In this document: in pieces, positions 63,939-64,000 of the stretch | Layout: the number at the start of each line of letters is the position of its first letter | Numbering within the stretch: the stretch's first letter is position 1 | Source: Halanaerobium saccharolyticum | GTDB lineage: Bacteria > Bacillota > Halanaerobiia > Halanaerobiales > Halanaerobiaceae | Direction: 5' to 3' | Length of the DNA stretch: 64,000 nucleotides | NCBI RefSeq assembly: GCF_003259895.1 | Contig: NZ_QLME01000006.1 | Span: forward strand, 1-64,000 | The notes under the pieces: generated by a model | The model's input: only the letters and a program-made list of their open reading frames with translations | The model's database searches: none | What the model was told of the DNA's origin: nothing | Position numbers and translations under genes: made by a program

Positions 63939-64000
63939 ATCTGCTCAAAAAATTTAAAATAAGTGATAACCCCCCTTCTGTTTGAGAATTATATAACTAA

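Overview
The window looks like a chromosomal segment of a halophilic, anaerobic, low-GC Firmicute with two membranes, most likely from the Halanaerobiales. This is inferred from gene content, not from a marker search. Gram-positive-type genes (a SigH-like sigma factor, comF, CsaB/TagA wall-polymer enzymes, long-form HPF) sit beside outer-membrane genes (LptD, both RfaE heptose activities, a patatin with a C-terminal barrel, several signal-peptide barrel-like proteins). TRAP and UgpBAE-type uptake systems dominate the transporters.

Layout. (1) 0.2-9.9 kb: a sugar-acid catabolic locus on the minus strand. It has two TRAP solute receptors, DctQ/DctM, a LarA-family racemase/epimerase, a close DgoD (D-galactonate dehydratase) homologue, a D-2-hydroxyacid dehydrogenase and two duplicated GntR/FCD regulators; four TGTGATATAT-type sites mark a likely shared operator. 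(2) 9.9-21.8 kb: uvrB, uvrA and uvrC in one direction, separated by a REP-associated tyrosine transposase and a large PAS/GGDEF/HD-GYP protein, with intergenic palindromes between them. (3) 21.8-33.4 kb: a 14-residue-repeat coiled-coil protein, a PRC-barrel protein, GlpQ/UgpQ and a ugpBAE operon. A second ugpA-ugpE-ugpB set runs the other way with an MFS transporter and a HAD phosphatase; its ugpB carries an in-frame amber stop. (4) 33.5-45.7 kb: serine dehydratase, CtpA, YitT, a TagA/CsaB/DUF5693 wall-polymer group, prfB (with the programmed +1 frameshift), secA and hpf. (5) 45.9-51.7 kb: comF, sigH, an unlisted 34-codon membrane peptide, rfaE2, rfaE1, a small outer-membrane-like protein and a SPOR/SpoIID-like/NAGPA fusion. 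(6) 51.9-64 kb: a COG1031-type radical SAM protein, then an envelope cluster (galU, patatin-barrel, phosphoglucomutase, barrel protein, LptD, two exported proteins) and CcdA.

The most unusual signals are: six self-complementary intergenic elements built on GTACCAGGTACAAA, two of them bracketing the transposase gene, whose own ribosome-binding site can be buried in a hairpin; a shared GGAGGTGGTA element far upstream of three solute-receptor genes, in one case placed at the predicted mRNA 5' end; a SigH-type promoter in front of hpf close to sigH; and the amber codon at a conserved Trp of the second UgpB. No rRNA, tRNA or CRISPR array was recognised.
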